DNA of 64,000 nt from Stenotrophomonas sp. ISL-67. GTDB taxonomy: Bacteria > Pseudomonadota > Gammaproteobacteria > Xanthomonadales > Xanthomonadaceae. The stretch is from NCBI RefSeq assembly GCF_018612915.1, contig NZ_JAGGRL010000006.1, positions 124,001 through 188,000 of the forward strand, read 5' to 3'. A program made the position numbers and the translations under genes. Positions within the stretch are counted from its first letter, which is position 1. Each line of letters opens with the position of its first letter. The notes under the pieces are model-generated. The model was not told where the DNA came from. It saw only the letters and a list, made by a program, of their open reading frames with translations, and ran no database searches. Below are positions 17,034-25,990 of this stretch, piece after piece.

Positions 17034-18196
17034 CGCAGTTCCTCTTCGGTGTTGAGCAGGTGGCGGGCCACGATCACGCGCATGATCTCGTTGGTGCCCT
17101 CCAGGATCTGGTGCACGCGGCTGTCGCGCAGCAGGCGTTCGATCGGGTATTCGCGAATATAGCCGTAGCCGCCGTGGATCTGCAGGGCGTCGTTGCAGAT
17201 CTGGAAACCGGCGTCGGTGGCGAAGCGCTTGGCCATGGCGCACCACACGGTGGCATCGCCGGCGCCGGCGTCGAGCTTGCGTGCAGCGGTGTGCACCATC
17301 TGCCGCGCGGCGACCAGCTGGGTGGCCATGTCGGCCAGCTTGAACTGCAGCGCCTGGAAATCGGCCAGCGGCTTGCCGAACTGGCGGCGCTCGCCCATGT
17401 AGCGGCGTGCGGCGTCCAGCGCGCCCTGCGCTGCGCCCAGCGAGCAGGCGGCGATGTTGATGCGGCCACCGTCCAGGCCCTTCATGGCCAGCTTGAAACC
17501 GCTGCCCTCTTCACCGAGCAGGTTGCCGACCGGCACGCGCACGTTCTCGAAGGTGATGCCACGGGTGGGCTGGCTGTTCCAGCCCATCTTCTCTTCCTTG
17601 CGGCCGTAGCTGATGCCGGCAAGGTCGGCAGGCACGGCGATGGCGCTGATGCCCTTGGCACCCGGGCCACCGGTGCGCGCCATCACCACCAGCAGCTCGG
17701 TGGCGCCGGCGCCGGAAATGAAGGCCTTGGAACCGTTGAGCACGTAGTGGTCGCCATCGCGCACGGCGGTGGTCTTGAGCGAAGCCGCGTCCGAACCGGC
17801 ACCCGGTTCGGTCAGGCAGTACGAGGCCAGCTTGCTGCCCGAAGACAGTTCCGCACCCCATTCGGCGCGCAGGCTCTCCGTGCCCCAGTTGGAGACCATC
17901 CACGAGGCCATGTTGTGGATGCTCACATAGGCGCCGGTGGACGGGTCCACGTTGGCGAGCTCCTCGATGACGACGGCGGCGTCCAGACGGCTCAGGCCAC
18001 TGCCCCCGACCTCGGGATCCATGTACAGGCCACAGAACCCCAGTTCCCCGGCCTTGGCGATCGCCTCGCGCGGAAAGATGCCCTCCGCATCCCATCGCGC
18101 GGCGTGCGGCGCCAGTTCGGCCTGGGCGAAGTCACGCGCGGCCTCTCTATAGGCCTGCTGCGCTTCTTCGAGTTCCGTCGTCATCGAGTTGCTCAT
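17030..18196 (-). CDS. Acyl-CoA dehydrogenase, probable isobutyryl-CoA dehydrogenase
   Basis: The 388-residue FAD enzyme has ACAD motifs: CLTEPGAGSDAASLKT, YVLNGSKAFISGAG, RRQFGKPLADFQALQFKLADM, DALQIHGGYGYIREYPIERLLRD and the catalytic Glu in LEGTNEIMRVI near the C-terminus, where short-chain straight and isobutyryl enzymes carry it. Position between mmsA and the hydratase supports oxidation of isobutyryl-CoA to methacrylyl-CoA. ATG 18196 or the ATG at 18202 both work. Confidence 0.92.
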   Translation of the reverse strand: MSNSMTTELEEAQQAYREAARDFAQAELAPHAARWDAEGIFPREAIAKAGELGFCGLYMDPEVGGSGLSRLDAAVVIEELANVDPSTGAYVSIHNMASWMVSNWGTESLRAEWGAELSSGSKLASYCLTEPGAGSDAASLKTTAVRDGDHYVLNGSKAFISGAGATELLVVMARTGGPGAKGISAIAVPADLAGISYGRKEEKMGWNSQPTRGITFENVRVPVGNLLGEEGSGFKLAMKGLDGGRINIAACSLGAAQGALDAARRYMGERRQFGKPLADFQALQFKLADMATQLVAARQMVHTAARKLDAGAGDATVWCAMAKRFATDAGFQICNDALQIHGGYGYIREYPIERLLRDSRVHQILEGTNEIMRVIVARHLLNTEEELR

Positions 18197-18221
18197 AAAC
18201 ACTCCGTGCCCCTTCAGGCGC

Positions 18222-19727
18222 TTACTTCAGGCTGATCGTGGTGTTGACGCCGTGACCCAGGGTCTCGTCGTCGAACCAGCGCGAGGTGATGGTCTTGGTC
18301 TGGGTGTAGAACATCACCACCTGCTTGCCATACGGGCCCAGGTCGCCGAGCTTGGACGCGCGCGAACCGGTGAACGAGAACAGCGGCACCGGCACCGGGA
18401 TCGGCACGTTGATGCCGACCTGGCCGACGTCGATTTCTTCCTGGAAACGGCGCGCCGCCGCACCGGACTGGGTGAACAGCGCGGTACCGTTGCCGTTGGG
18501 GTTGCTGTTGATCAGCGCGATGGCGTCATCCAGCGTTTCCGCTTCCAGGATGACCAGCACCGGCCCGAAGATTTCTTCGTCGTAGATGCGCATGCCCGGG
18601 GTGACGCCATCGAAGATGGTCGGGCCCACGAAGTTGCCCTTCTCGAAGCCATCCACCTGCGGGTTGCGGCCATCAAGCACCAGCTTGGCACCCTGCGCCA
18701 CGCCGGAAGCGATCAGCGCTTCAACGCGCTCGCGGGCGGCGCAGGAAATCACCGGGCCCACGTCCGTACCGGCCACGCTGCCGGCGCTGACCTTGAGGGT
18801 CTTGGCCTTGGCTACCAGATCCGACACCCACTCGCGCGCTTCACCAACCAGCACCAGGGTGGAGGCGGCCATGCAGCGCTGGCCGGCCGCGCCGAAGGCG
18901 GCACCGACCATGGCGTTGAGGCTCTGTTCCTTGTTGGCGTCCGGCAGCACCACGGCATGGTTCTTGGCGCCCATCATGCACTGCACGCGCTTGCCGGCCA
19001 GCGAGGCGCGGTTGTACACGTGGGTGCCGACGCGGGTGGAACCCACGAACGAAACCGCCTTGATGTCGGGGTGGTCGCAGATCGCGTTGACCACTTCTTC
19101 GCCGCCGTGCACGACGTTGAGCACGCCCTTGGGAATGCCCGCTTCCAGCGCCAGTTCGACCAGGCGCATGGTGACCATCGGGTCCTGTTCGGACGGCTTG
19201 AGGATGAAGGTGTTGCCGGTGGCAATGGCCATCGGGAACATCCACAGCGGGATCATGGCCGGGAAGTTGAACGGGGTGATGCCCGCGCACACGCCCAGCG
19301 GCTGCAGCAGGGTGTAGGTATCCACGCCGTTGGCGACGTTGTTGGCCAGCTCGCCGAGCTGCAGGTTGCCGATGGCGGCCGCGTGCTCGACCACTTCCAG
19401 GCCGCGGAACACATCGCCTTCGGCGTCGGGCACGGTCTTGCCCTGCTCGGCGCTGAGGATGTGGGCCAGCTCGCTCATGTTCTCGCGGATCAGCTGCTGG
19501 TACTTCAGGAAGATGCGCGCGCGGGTGCCGATCGGGGTCTTGCGCCAGGTCTTGAAGGCTTCCTTGGCCGAGGCCACGGCGGCGTCCACTTCGCTGACGG
19601 TGGCGAACGGCACCTGGGCCAGGACATCCTGGGTGGCCGGGTTGACCACGTTCTGCCAGTGCGAGCTGGCCGATTCGACGAACTGGCCATCGATCAACAT
19701 GCGGATACGGGGCGCTGCAACAGTCAT
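18222..19727 (-). CDS. mmsA: CoA-acylating methylmalonate-semialdehyde dehydrogenase
   Basis: The 501-residue NAD-dependent aldehyde dehydrogenase converts methylmalonate semialdehyde to propionyl-CoA, the last step of valine catabolism. It shows the MmsA-type [28 protein letters not shown], and catalytic Cys in [11 protein letters not shown] (about residue 285). Start ATG 19727 gives the usual length; the 14-residue upstream extension is unlikely. It is first in the operon and divergent from the ScfR-type regulator, 86 bp away. Confidence 0.94.
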   Translation of the reverse strand: MTVAAPRIRMLIDGQFVESASSHWQNVVNPATQDVLAQVPFATVSEVDAAVASAKEAFKTWRKTPIGTRARIFLKYQQLIRENMSELAHILSAEQGKTVPDAEGDVFRGLEVVEHAAAIGNLQLGELANNVANGVDTYTLLQPLGVCAGITPFNFPAMIPLWMFPMAIATGNTFILKPSEQDPMVTMRLVELALEAGIPKGVLNVVHGGEEVVNAICDHPDIKAVSFVGSTRVGTHVYNRASLAGKRVQCMMGAKNHAVVLPDANKEQSLNAMVGAAFGAAGQRCMAASTLVLVGEAREWVSDLVAKAKTLKVSAGSVAGTDVGPVISCAARERVEALIASGVAQGAKLVLDGRNPQVDGFEKGNFVGPTIFDGVTPGMRIYDEEIFGPVLVILEAETLDDAIALINSNPNGNGTALFTQSGAAARRFQEEIDVGQVGINVPIPVPVPLFSFTGSRASKLGDLGPYGKQVVMFYTQTKTITSRWFDDETLGHGVNTTISLK

Positions 19728-19751
19728 GGCAATACCGGCGGGGTGCGAAAG

Positions 19752-19769
19752 GTGATTGGCATTATTCAC
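19752..19769. promoter_or_regulatory. Candidate operator between mmsA and its regulator
   Basis: GTGATTGGCATTATTCAC has near-perfect outer dyad symmetry (GTGATT against ATTCAC, 5 of 6 paired) in the 86-bp gap between the divergent genes. It is a candidate only. Confidence 0.3.
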
Positions 19770-19813
19770 ATACGCTTACTCGCTTTCCGGGCTGTCTGCG
19801 CTTAATCTGGCCA

Positions 19814-21211
19814 ATGCCCGCTACGATTTCTGTTAATTCTGTGAATAGCCAGCTTCCCCAGCGTCAGATTGGCCTGCGCCTGCTTCGTCTGCGCGAGCAG
19901 CGTGGCTACAGCCAGGCCGAACTCGCGCGCGCCTTGGGGCTGTCGGCCAGCTACCTGAACCAGATCGAGCGCAACAAGCGCCCACTGACCCCGTCGGTGC
20001 AGGCGAAGCTGCGCGAGGTGTTGGGCGACGTTACCGACCTGTTCGACGTGGATGAGCCCGGCGCGCTGCAGGAAGCCTTGGGCGAAACACTGCGCGACCT
20101 GGGCCTTGACCAGGTCAGCAGCACCGAACTGCGCGCGATGGCCGGCAACCTGCCGCAGATCAGCCGCGCCCTGCTCGACCTGCACCGCCGACACCTGCTG
20201 CTGCGCGAACATGCTGCCGCGCTGGAGTTCCAGCTGGGCGACCCGCAGGCGGGGCAGGCACTGCCGGCCGGCGACCAGGTGCGCGACTTTTTCAACCGCA
20301 TGCACAACCACATTCCGGAACTGGACGACCTGGCCGAGCAGCTGTTCGGCGAATGGGGGCTGGTGGCCGGGCATGTGGCGCCGCGCCTGCGCCAGTTGCT
20401 GGCCGACCGCCACGGGGTGCTGGTGGAGGTGGGTCCGCTGCAGGCCGGGCGCGAGAAGCGGGTGTACGACGGCGGCAGCCGCACGCTGTGGCTGCCGGAC
20501 TACCTGGAGGCGGGGCAGCAGGCGTTCCAGATGGCCGCCGAGCTGGCGCTGCTGGGCTATGCGGCGCAGATCGATGCGGTGATCGCGCGCGCGGGCTTCC
20601 GCGAACCGGAACAGATCGCGCAGGCGCGGATCGGCATGTCCAACTACTTCGCCGGCGCGCTGGTGATGCCGTATGCGCAGTTCCTGCGCGCGGCAGAACA
20701 CAGCGCCTACGACATCGACGCGCTGGCGCACCGCTTCGGCGTGGGCTTCGAGGCGGTGTGCCACCGGCTCAGCACGCTGGCCCGGCGCAGCGCGCCGGGG
20801 CTGCCGTTCTTCTTCATCCGCGTGGACCGCGCCGGCAATGTGTCCAAGCGGCACTCGGCGACCGATTTCCACTTCTCGCAGGTGGGCGGCTCGTGCCCGC
20901 TCTGGATCGTGTACGAAGCCTTCAACCAGCCCGGGCGGGTGTTGACCCAGACCGCGCGCATGCCCGATGGGCGACGCCACTTCTGGCTGGCACGCCAGGT
21001 CAGCAGTGGCCCGATCGGCCACGGCCAGCCACGCAAGACCTTCGCAGTGGCGCTGGGCTGCGACCTGCAGCATGCCGAGCGGTTGATCTACTCGCGTGGG
21101 CTGGATATCCAGAGCCCGGGCAACTCGGTGTCGATCGGCCCGGGCTGCCGGGTCTGCCCGCGCGAGGACTGCATGCAGCGCGCGTTTGCCCCGTTGCCGG
21201 GCCAACGGTAG
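19814..21211 (+). CDS. ScfR-type XRE regulator (short-chain acyl-CoA sensor)
   Basis: The 465-residue protein has an N-terminal XRE helix-turn-helix (QIGLRLLRLREQRGYSQAELARALGLSASYLNQIE, residues 18-52), a central IrrE/ImmA-like region where the metallopeptidase HExxH is not intact (QMAAELALL), and a C-terminal DUF2083-type domain ending GCRVCPREDCMQRAF. Such proteins control propionate, glyoxylate and branched-chain acyl-CoA genes by sensing acyl-CoAs. It probably regulates the divergent valine operon. Its stop codon TAG is provided by the GTAG head of a SMAG repeat. Confidence 0.9.
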   Translation: MPATISVNSVNSQLPQRQIGLRLLRLREQRGYSQAELARALGLSASYLNQIERNKRPLTPSVQAKLREVLGDVTDLFDVDEPGALQEALGETLRDLGLDQVSSTELRAMAGNLPQISRALLDLHRRHLLLREHAAALEFQLGDPQAGQALPAGDQVRDFFNRMHNHIPELDDLAEQLFGEWGLVAGHVAPRLRQLLADRHGVLVEVGPLQAGREKRVYDGGSRTLWLPDYLEAGQQAFQMAAELALLGYAAQIDAVIARAGFREPEQIAQARIGMSNYFAGALVMPYAQFLRAAEHSAYDIDALAHRFGVGFEAVCHRLSTLARRSAPGLPFFFIRVDRAGNVSKRHSATDFHFSQVGGSCPLWIVYEAFNQPGRVLTQTARMPDGRRHFWLARQVSSGPIGHGQPRKTFAVALGCDLQHAERLIYSRGLDIQSPGNSVSIGPGCRVCPREDCMQRAFAPLPGQR

Positions 21212-21311
21212 CGCCGGCCGTTGGCCGGCCCTCGGGGTGTCGGGGCATCCCTCTGGCCCTACGCTTACGAACGGTGCGGCGCCGCCTGGGCCGGCCAACG
21301 GCCGGCGCTAC
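21208..21311. repeat. SMAG repeat dimer (inverted pair)
   Basis: The left copy GTAGCGCCGGCCGTTGGCCGGC (21208-21229) and the right copy GCCGGCCAACGGCCGGCGCTAC (21290-21311) are reverse complements, 60 bp apart. The left GTAG contributes the regulator's TAG stop. Confidence 0.88.
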
Positions 21312-21333
21312 CCGCTATTGACCGCGTTTGCGG

Positions 21334-23217
21334 TCAATAGCTGGGGGTCACCTTCATCTGTGGCAACGGACGGGGCGCGCCGTCGGTGAGGTCGGGGCCC
21401 AGGTCTTCCCAGGTCTGGCCCTGCTCGACCATGAGCCGCCACAGCTGCTGCGACTCGCGGCGTTTTTCCTCCGAACTGAAGCGGTACGAGGGTGGCAAGG
21501 GCTCGCCCCGCGCAACCGATTCGTAGGCACCCTGCCACGCGCCCACACGCTGCGCGGGATCATCGGTGCGCGCCACCTCCAGCGTGTAACGCTGGTACGC
21601 CGACGCCAGGTTCCGCCAACGAATCCAATAGTGATTGGCGAACGAGAAATCGCAGAAGCGCTCACCCGCCACGCTGCCCTTGGCAGCGATACGACTGAGC
21701 ACGGCCTGCGGCATGTCCAGGTTCATGCCGCCTTCGTCGCCCTCCAGCGATACATGCACGATGCGGTCGCGGTAGCCGGGAGCACGCGCCTGCAGCACAT
21801 CGCGCCAGTTCTGCATGGTCGACACGATCGAGAACAGGAAGCCGGACATCTCCGCCGCCGCCAGCGGGCGCGCAATGGACTGGTAGCTGCGTTGCCAGCC
21901 ATGCCGGTTTTCGGTGGGCAGGAACACGGCCGCATTGATGGCACCGGGCGAATCCGCTGACGCACGCAGCGGTTCTGCCTGGTGCGGGTAGACGAGGTTG
22001 ATGCCGAACGTGGGCCAGCGTGGCAGCGCCTCATCGAACAGATGGATGGGGAAGTTGCTGCTGATCCCGCCATCGGAGAACCAGCACACCCGGAAGGCAG
22101 CGATGACCGGGCCGCAGGTGTGGCCGCCACTGGTGAGGCCTTCCATGCTGTCGGCCACGTTGCGGTTGTCGTGCGGGGGCACGGCATCGGCCACCGGTTC
22201 GCAGCGTCGCTCGCGCCGGGCCGGCTCATGCAGTGGCACGGCACTGATCAGCAGCGGAAAGCTCAGGCTCATGCGGGTGCCGACCAGCACCGGCAGCTGA
22301 TCGCCTTCGGGCAGGCGGTAATAGTCCACGCCGTCCACCCGGTGCGGCGCGCCCGCGCGGGCCAGCAGCCACGCCACCACGCTGGCCGGGAACAGCTGCT
22401 CGAACTGGTCGCGGCGGAACCAGAACTGCGACGCGCTGAATGGCAGCGTGCGCGGTTCGGTGTGGGAGACGCAGGTGGTGATCATCTGCAGGCTGATCGC
22501 GTGCACGCCGGCCGGTTCACCGCTGTAACGCGGCGCGTTGTGCAGGTCGGCGAAGGTCAGCGGCTGGTCCAGCGGCTTGCCCGACAGCGCCTGTAGCTGG
22601 GTATGCAGCCAGTCGGTCAGCGCAGGGTTGTCGGCACCGGTCTGGGTTGCGCCCGAGCACAGCCCAAGCAGGTTGCGCCGCGCCACCCGCGCCACCCGCA
22701 GCGCCGATGCCAGCACGCCAGCCCCGTATGCACACAGCAGCGAAGGCAACAGCGTGGCCCAGATACCCTCCACTCCTGCCGCCAGCCAGCCGATGCCAAG
22801 CAGCCCGACCAGCGTGGCCAGCAGTTCCAGCGGCGCAATGGCGAATACCGCCGCCAGCAGGCAAAGGATCTTGCGCGGCAGCCCGGCCTTGCCGGTCAGC
22901 ATCACCAGCAGCCGGTAGGCGGTACGGGCGCCGTAGGCGGGCTGGAACAGGCTGTAGATGAAGCCGCGCCGCGACAACTGGGTGGAGACATCGGCCAGCC
23001 CGGCAAACCCCGCCTGCGGTCCCAGTGGCTCGCCCGCCCGGCAACGCCGGTCGCCCAGCGCGGCCGCGGCAGCCACCGCTGCAGCAATCGCGCCGACCGA
23101 GGTGCCGCCGATGTTCTTGAAACGGTACTCGCGGGCCAACGACAGCACCGCATTGGGATACACGATGCCGCTGGTGATGCCGCCCTTCATGACCAGATCG
23201 CAGTACTTGTCCGCCAC
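21334..23217 (-). CDS. Patatin-like phospholipase with membrane segments
   Basis: From GTG 23217 (GAGG upstream) the product is 627 residues. It starts near ADKYCDLVMKGGITSG, which carries the patatin oxyanion GG, followed by GGTSVGAIAA (GxSxG, Ser about 40) and the catalytic Asp in FSDGGISSNFPIHL. Several hydrophobic stretches at about residues 100-190 suggest membrane attachment. It would be a serine/aspartate lipid acyl hydrolase. A longer frame to 23424 exists, but it runs across an antitoxin remnant on the other strand and carries no family sequence, so I reject it. Confidence 0.83.
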   Translation of the reverse strand: MADKYCDLVMKGGITSGIVYPNAVLSLAREYRFKNIGGTSVGAIAAAVAAAAALGDRRCRAGEPLGPQAGFAGLADVSTQLSRRGFIYSLFQPAYGARTAYRLLVMLTGKAGLPRKILCLLAAVFAIAPLELLATLVGLLGIGWLAAGVEGIWATLLPSLLCAYGAGVLASALRVARVARRNLLGLCSGATQTGADNPALTDWLHTQLQALSGKPLDQPLTFADLHNAPRYSGEPAGVHAISLQMITTCVSHTEPRTLPFSASQFWFRRDQFEQLFPASVVAWLLARAGAPHRVDGVDYYRLPEGDQLPVLVGTRMSLSFPLLISAVPLHEPARRERRCEPVADAVPPHDNRNVADSMEGLTSGGHTCGPVIAAFRVCWFSDGGISSNFPIHLFDEALPRWPTFGINLVYPHQAEPLRASADSPGAINAAVFLPTENRHGWQRSYQSIARPLAAAEMSGFLFSIVSTMQNWRDVLQARAPGYRDRIVHVSLEGDEGGMNLDMPQAVLSRIAAKGSVAGERFCDFSFANHYWIRWRNLASAYQRYTLEVARTDDPAQRVGAWQGAYESVARGEPLPPSYRFSSEEKRRESQQLWRLMVEQGQTWEDLGPDLTDGAPRPLPQMKVTPSY

Positions 23218-23307
23218 GTTGCCGTCCTCGGTCCATTGCCACGGACCCAGTATCCCCCAGCGCCCTCTCAGGGCCTGAGAACGGCGCCGCAGTTGCGGAT
23301 TCGGGCG

Positions 23308-23496
23308 ATGCGGATCAGCGAGATCATCGCCAGACGTCGTGGCATCACGGCCGACACCGCACTGCGGCTCGCGCGTTTCTTCGGTACCAGCGAGGGGTTC
23401 TGGATGAACCTGCAGATGTCCCACGACGCGGCCAAGGCGCGCGATGAGCTGGCCGACGTGCTGGCCCGCATCGAACCTTACCAGCCCGCCGCCTGA
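23308..23496 (+). pseudogene. HigA antitoxin C-terminal remnant
   Basis: The 62 codons from 23308 read RISEIIARRRGITADTALRL and then ARFFGTSEGFWMNLQ, exactly the second half of the HigA helix-turn-helix domain and its following helix. The conserved N-terminal part (HPGEILREEFL...) and a HigB toxin are missing; upstream DNA is the divergent patatin gene's 5' region. It may still express a short peptide, but it is best read as a decayed antitoxin. Confidence 0.7.
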
Positions 23497-23532
23497 GCGC
23501 CGGCGCGCTGTAGGCCCCTGATTCCTGAATGC

Positions 23533-23648
23533 GCTAATATTTTTGCACTATTATTTATCAAACGCCACAATATTGACATTTCGTACCCATGGTGACGGCA
23601 CAGAAAGGATTGACGGACGCCAATAGTTTAAAGTGCTAATATTATTGC
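23533..23648. promoter_or_regulatory. AT-rich hipBA promoter region with repeated motif
   Basis: GCTAATATTTTTGC (23533-23546) and GCTAATATTATTGC (23635-23648) match at 13 of 14 positions and flank an AT-rich stretch in otherwise GC-rich DNA, directly before the XRE gene. They are plausible operators for autoregulation by the antitoxin. Confidence 0.45.
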
Positions 23649-23682
23649 TCTTTTCATGAGAAAACGCAGGAATAACGGCGCA

Positions 23683-24204
23683 ATGGCGAAGAAGACTGCA
23701 CCACTCCTGCCCTCGACGGAGAAGCTCCTCGCTGAATTTGGTGAGCGGCTCAAGCTCGCACGTCTGCGCCGCAAGATCACGGCCAAGCAAGTGGCAGAGC
23801 GCTCAGGAATGTCGCCAATGACACTGCGCTCTCTTGAATCCGGGGCAGCGGGAGTGACCATGGGTGCCTATCTTTCCGTGATGCAGGTGCTTGGCATTGA
23901 ACAGGACGTCGCATTGCTCGCCGCCGAAGATGAGCTGGGTCGCCGGCTTCAGGACTCACGACTTGTAAAGCGCCGCGTTCTTGAACAGGCGCCGCCCAAG
24001 ACCAACAAGAGCACGAGAGCCAGCAAGCCGCAGACTCACAAAGCCAGCGAACCGATGATGGCCCATCGAAGCGACGAGCCGAGCAATGGCAAGTACGTCA
24101 CCCCGGCAACCGGACCTGCCAAGCCGCGTGCAACCACTTCGACAGGCCTTGCCTCACTTTTGAAGCCTTCCACCAGGAAACGCGACAAGGGCGAGACGAA
24201 ATGA
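23683..24204 (+). CDS. HipB-like XRE antitoxin
   Basis: The 173-residue protein has an N-terminal XRE helix-turn-helix ([36 protein letters not shown], residues 14-49) and a long basic, low-complexity tail ([19 protein letters not shown], ending [13 protein letters not shown]). It is longer than E. coli HipB (88 residues). AGGA lies upstream of ATG 23683; an in-frame ATG at 23656 is possible. The stop overlaps the HipA start as ATGA, so the two are coupled. It probably neutralises HipA and represses the operon. Confidence 0.83.
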   Translation: MAKKTAPLLPSTEKLLAEFGERLKLARLRRKITAKQVAERSGMSPMTLRSLESGAAGVTMGAYLSVMQVLGIEQDVALLAAEDELGRRLQDSRLVKRRVLEQAPPKTNKSTRASKPQTHKASEPMMAHRSDEPSNGKYVTPATGPAKPRATTSTGLASLLKPSTRKRDKGETK

Positions 24205-25472
24205 CGATGATCGCGGTGTATGCGGATTGGGAAGGCCTGCAGCAACCTCGGCGGCTGGGCTTTCTGAATTCCCGCAGGACGCGCGCGCACGAAACGTTTG
24301 AGTTTCAGTACGACCCTGCGGCGCTGGCCGACCCTGTCATTGGCCGACTGGTACTCGACCCAAAGATCCTCCTCTTCGAGGGTCCTCAGTATCCGCCTGC
24401 GCCCCAGGACAGGTTCGGCGTGTTTGCCGATTCCAGCCCTGATCGCTGGGGTCGTCTGCTCATGGATCGCCGCCTCGAACGTGAAATCCGCGCCGGCATC
24501 CGGCCGGCCGGCACGCGGCTGTATGAGACGGATTACCTTCTTGGCGTACACGATCACTATCGCGTGGGCGCGCTGCGCTACAAGCAGGAAGATCGCGGTG
24601 AGTTCCTCGATGACTCCATCGGACTCGCTGCCCCGCCCTTTGCGCAGATTCGCGCCTTGGAGCAAGCGAGTCGCGCGCTGGAAGAAGATCAAGGCAACGT
24701 CTCCCAGCAAGGCCAGCAGTGGCTCAGGATGCTTATCGCTCCGGGTGGTTCACTCGGCGGCGCCAGACCCAAGGCGAGCGTTGCCGATGAGCAGGGACAT
24801 CTGTACATCGCCAAGTTTCCGAGCTCGCGGGATGACTACGACGTCGGTGGCTGGGAAATGGTCGTCAATGCCCTTGCTGTTGGCTGCGGCCTGAATGTTG
24901 CTGCCGCCGAAGCGCGGAAATTTGCCAGTGATCACCACTGCTTCATGGTTCGGCGGTTTGATCGCACTGATGATGGCAAGCGCCTGCACTTTGCCTCGGC
25001 GATGACCATGACGGGTCATGTTGATGGTGATGATTCCTCGACGGGTGTCAGCTACCTGGAACTAGCCGAGGTATTGATCAGGCATGGGTCCCAAACCAAT
25101 GCGGATCTTCGGGAGCTATGGTCGAGAATCGTCTTCAATATTCTTGTCTCCAACACGGATGATCACCTGAGAAATCACGGCTTCATCCTGGTACCCGGGA
25201 AGGGCTGGCGTCTCTCGGCGGCGTATGACATGAACCCGGTGCCCATTGCGGATGGCCTGAAGCTCAACATCACCGAAGCGGACAACACCCTGGACCTGGA
25301 GCTCGCTCGCGAAGTCGCAACGTACTTCCGGGTGGGCGTGGATGAGGGCGATGAAATCATCGACGAGTTTCAAGGGATTGTCCGCCAGTGGCGAACGCTG
25401 GCCAGGCAGCTGGGCCTTCCAGCGCGCGAACAGGATCGAATGGCCGACGCATTTCGTCTCGCGGACAGTTAA
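24201..25472 (+). CDS. HipA-like serine/threonine kinase toxin
   Basis: The 423-residue protein is a HipA-family kinase: N-terminal couple_HipA-like part ([20 protein letters not shown]), Gly-rich loop [11 protein letters not shown] (about residues 183-193), catalytic [11 protein letters not shown] (about 318) and YDMNPVP, the metal-binding DxNP. HipA proteins phosphorylate aminoacyl-tRNA synthetases and trigger growth arrest. All catalytic residues look intact. It is encoded with the upstream antitoxin with a 4-bp overlap. Confidence 0.88.
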   Translation: MTMIAVYADWEGLQQPRRLGFLNSRRTRAHETFEFQYDPAALADPVIGRLVLDPKILLFEGPQYPPAPQDRFGVFADSSPDRWGRLLMDRRLEREIRAGIRPAGTRLYETDYLLGVHDHYRVGALRYKQEDRGEFLDDSIGLAAPPFAQIRALEQASRALEEDQGNVSQQGQQWLRMLIAPGGSLGGARPKASVADEQGHLYIAKFPSSRDDYDVGGWEMVVNALAVGCGLNVAAAEARKFASDHHCFMVRRFDRTDDGKRLHFASAMTMTGHVDGDDSSTGVSYLELAEVLIRHGSQTNADLRELWSRIVFNILVSNTDDHLRNHGFILVPGKGWRLSAAYDMNPVPIADGLKLNITEADNTLDLELAREVATYFRVGVDEGDEIIDEFQGIVRQWRTLARQLGLPAREQDRMADAFRLADS

Positions 25473-25569
25473 ACGGGGCGATACCAGACCTGTCGGCCTG
25501 GTCAGGATGTCGAAGGCGTCCACTTGACCGCCGCCGCATCTCGGCCTACCTTGTGCTCGCCGAAGGTAT

Positions 25570-25765
25570 CCATCGCTTCATGCAGATGAAGGGATGGGTT
25601 TAAACGGGAATCCGGTGACGGGGCCATGCGCCCCCATTCCGGAGCTGCCCCGCAGCGGTGAGTGGAAACGAAACCTGCCAACAGCACTGGGCCTGAACGC
25701 CTGGGAAGCGGCAGGGAGTAGGTGGGCCCCGTGCCCGTGTCCATCAGCCCGAATACCGGCCCCGG
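25570..25765 (+). ncRNA. Cobalamin (B12) riboswitch upstream of metE
   Basis: The conserved blocks appear in order: GATGAAGGGA, GGGAATCCGGTG (about 25606-25617), CCGGAGCTGCCCCGCAGCGG (about 25649), CACTGGGCCTGAACGCCTGG (about 25685), and the B12 box CAGCCCGAATACC (25744-25756). This is the adenosylcobalamin riboswitch layout. When B12 is plentiful it turns off metE, since the B12-dependent MetH can make methionine. Confidence 0.88.
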
Positions 25766-25957
25766 CCGGGGGACACGACCGTCCCCTGTTTGACCTGGAA
25801 CGTCCGCGGGGAGGTTGCCGGGGCCTGCCGCCATGCCCTCTGCGTGGCGCTGCCCCCGTGCGTCCGCTTCACGGCATCCGGTTCGCCCGCGGGGGCGAAG
25901 GTCACTGGCGGGGCGGGCACGGCAGCAATGGCGTGGGTGCCGCGCAGTTCCTTCGTT

Positions 25958-25981
25958 CCTCAATGCCCCTACGCAATGAGG
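25958..25981 (+). promoter_or_regulatory. Hairpin sequestering the metE ribosome binding site
   Basis: CCTCAATGC (25958-25966) and GCAATGAGG (25973-25981) form a stem with one mismatch. The 3' arm contains the GAGG of the metE Shine-Dalgarno GAGGAC, nine bases before the ATG. This suggests that the riboswitch acts at translation initiation. Confidence 0.55.
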
Positions 25982-25990
25982 ACACGTTCC

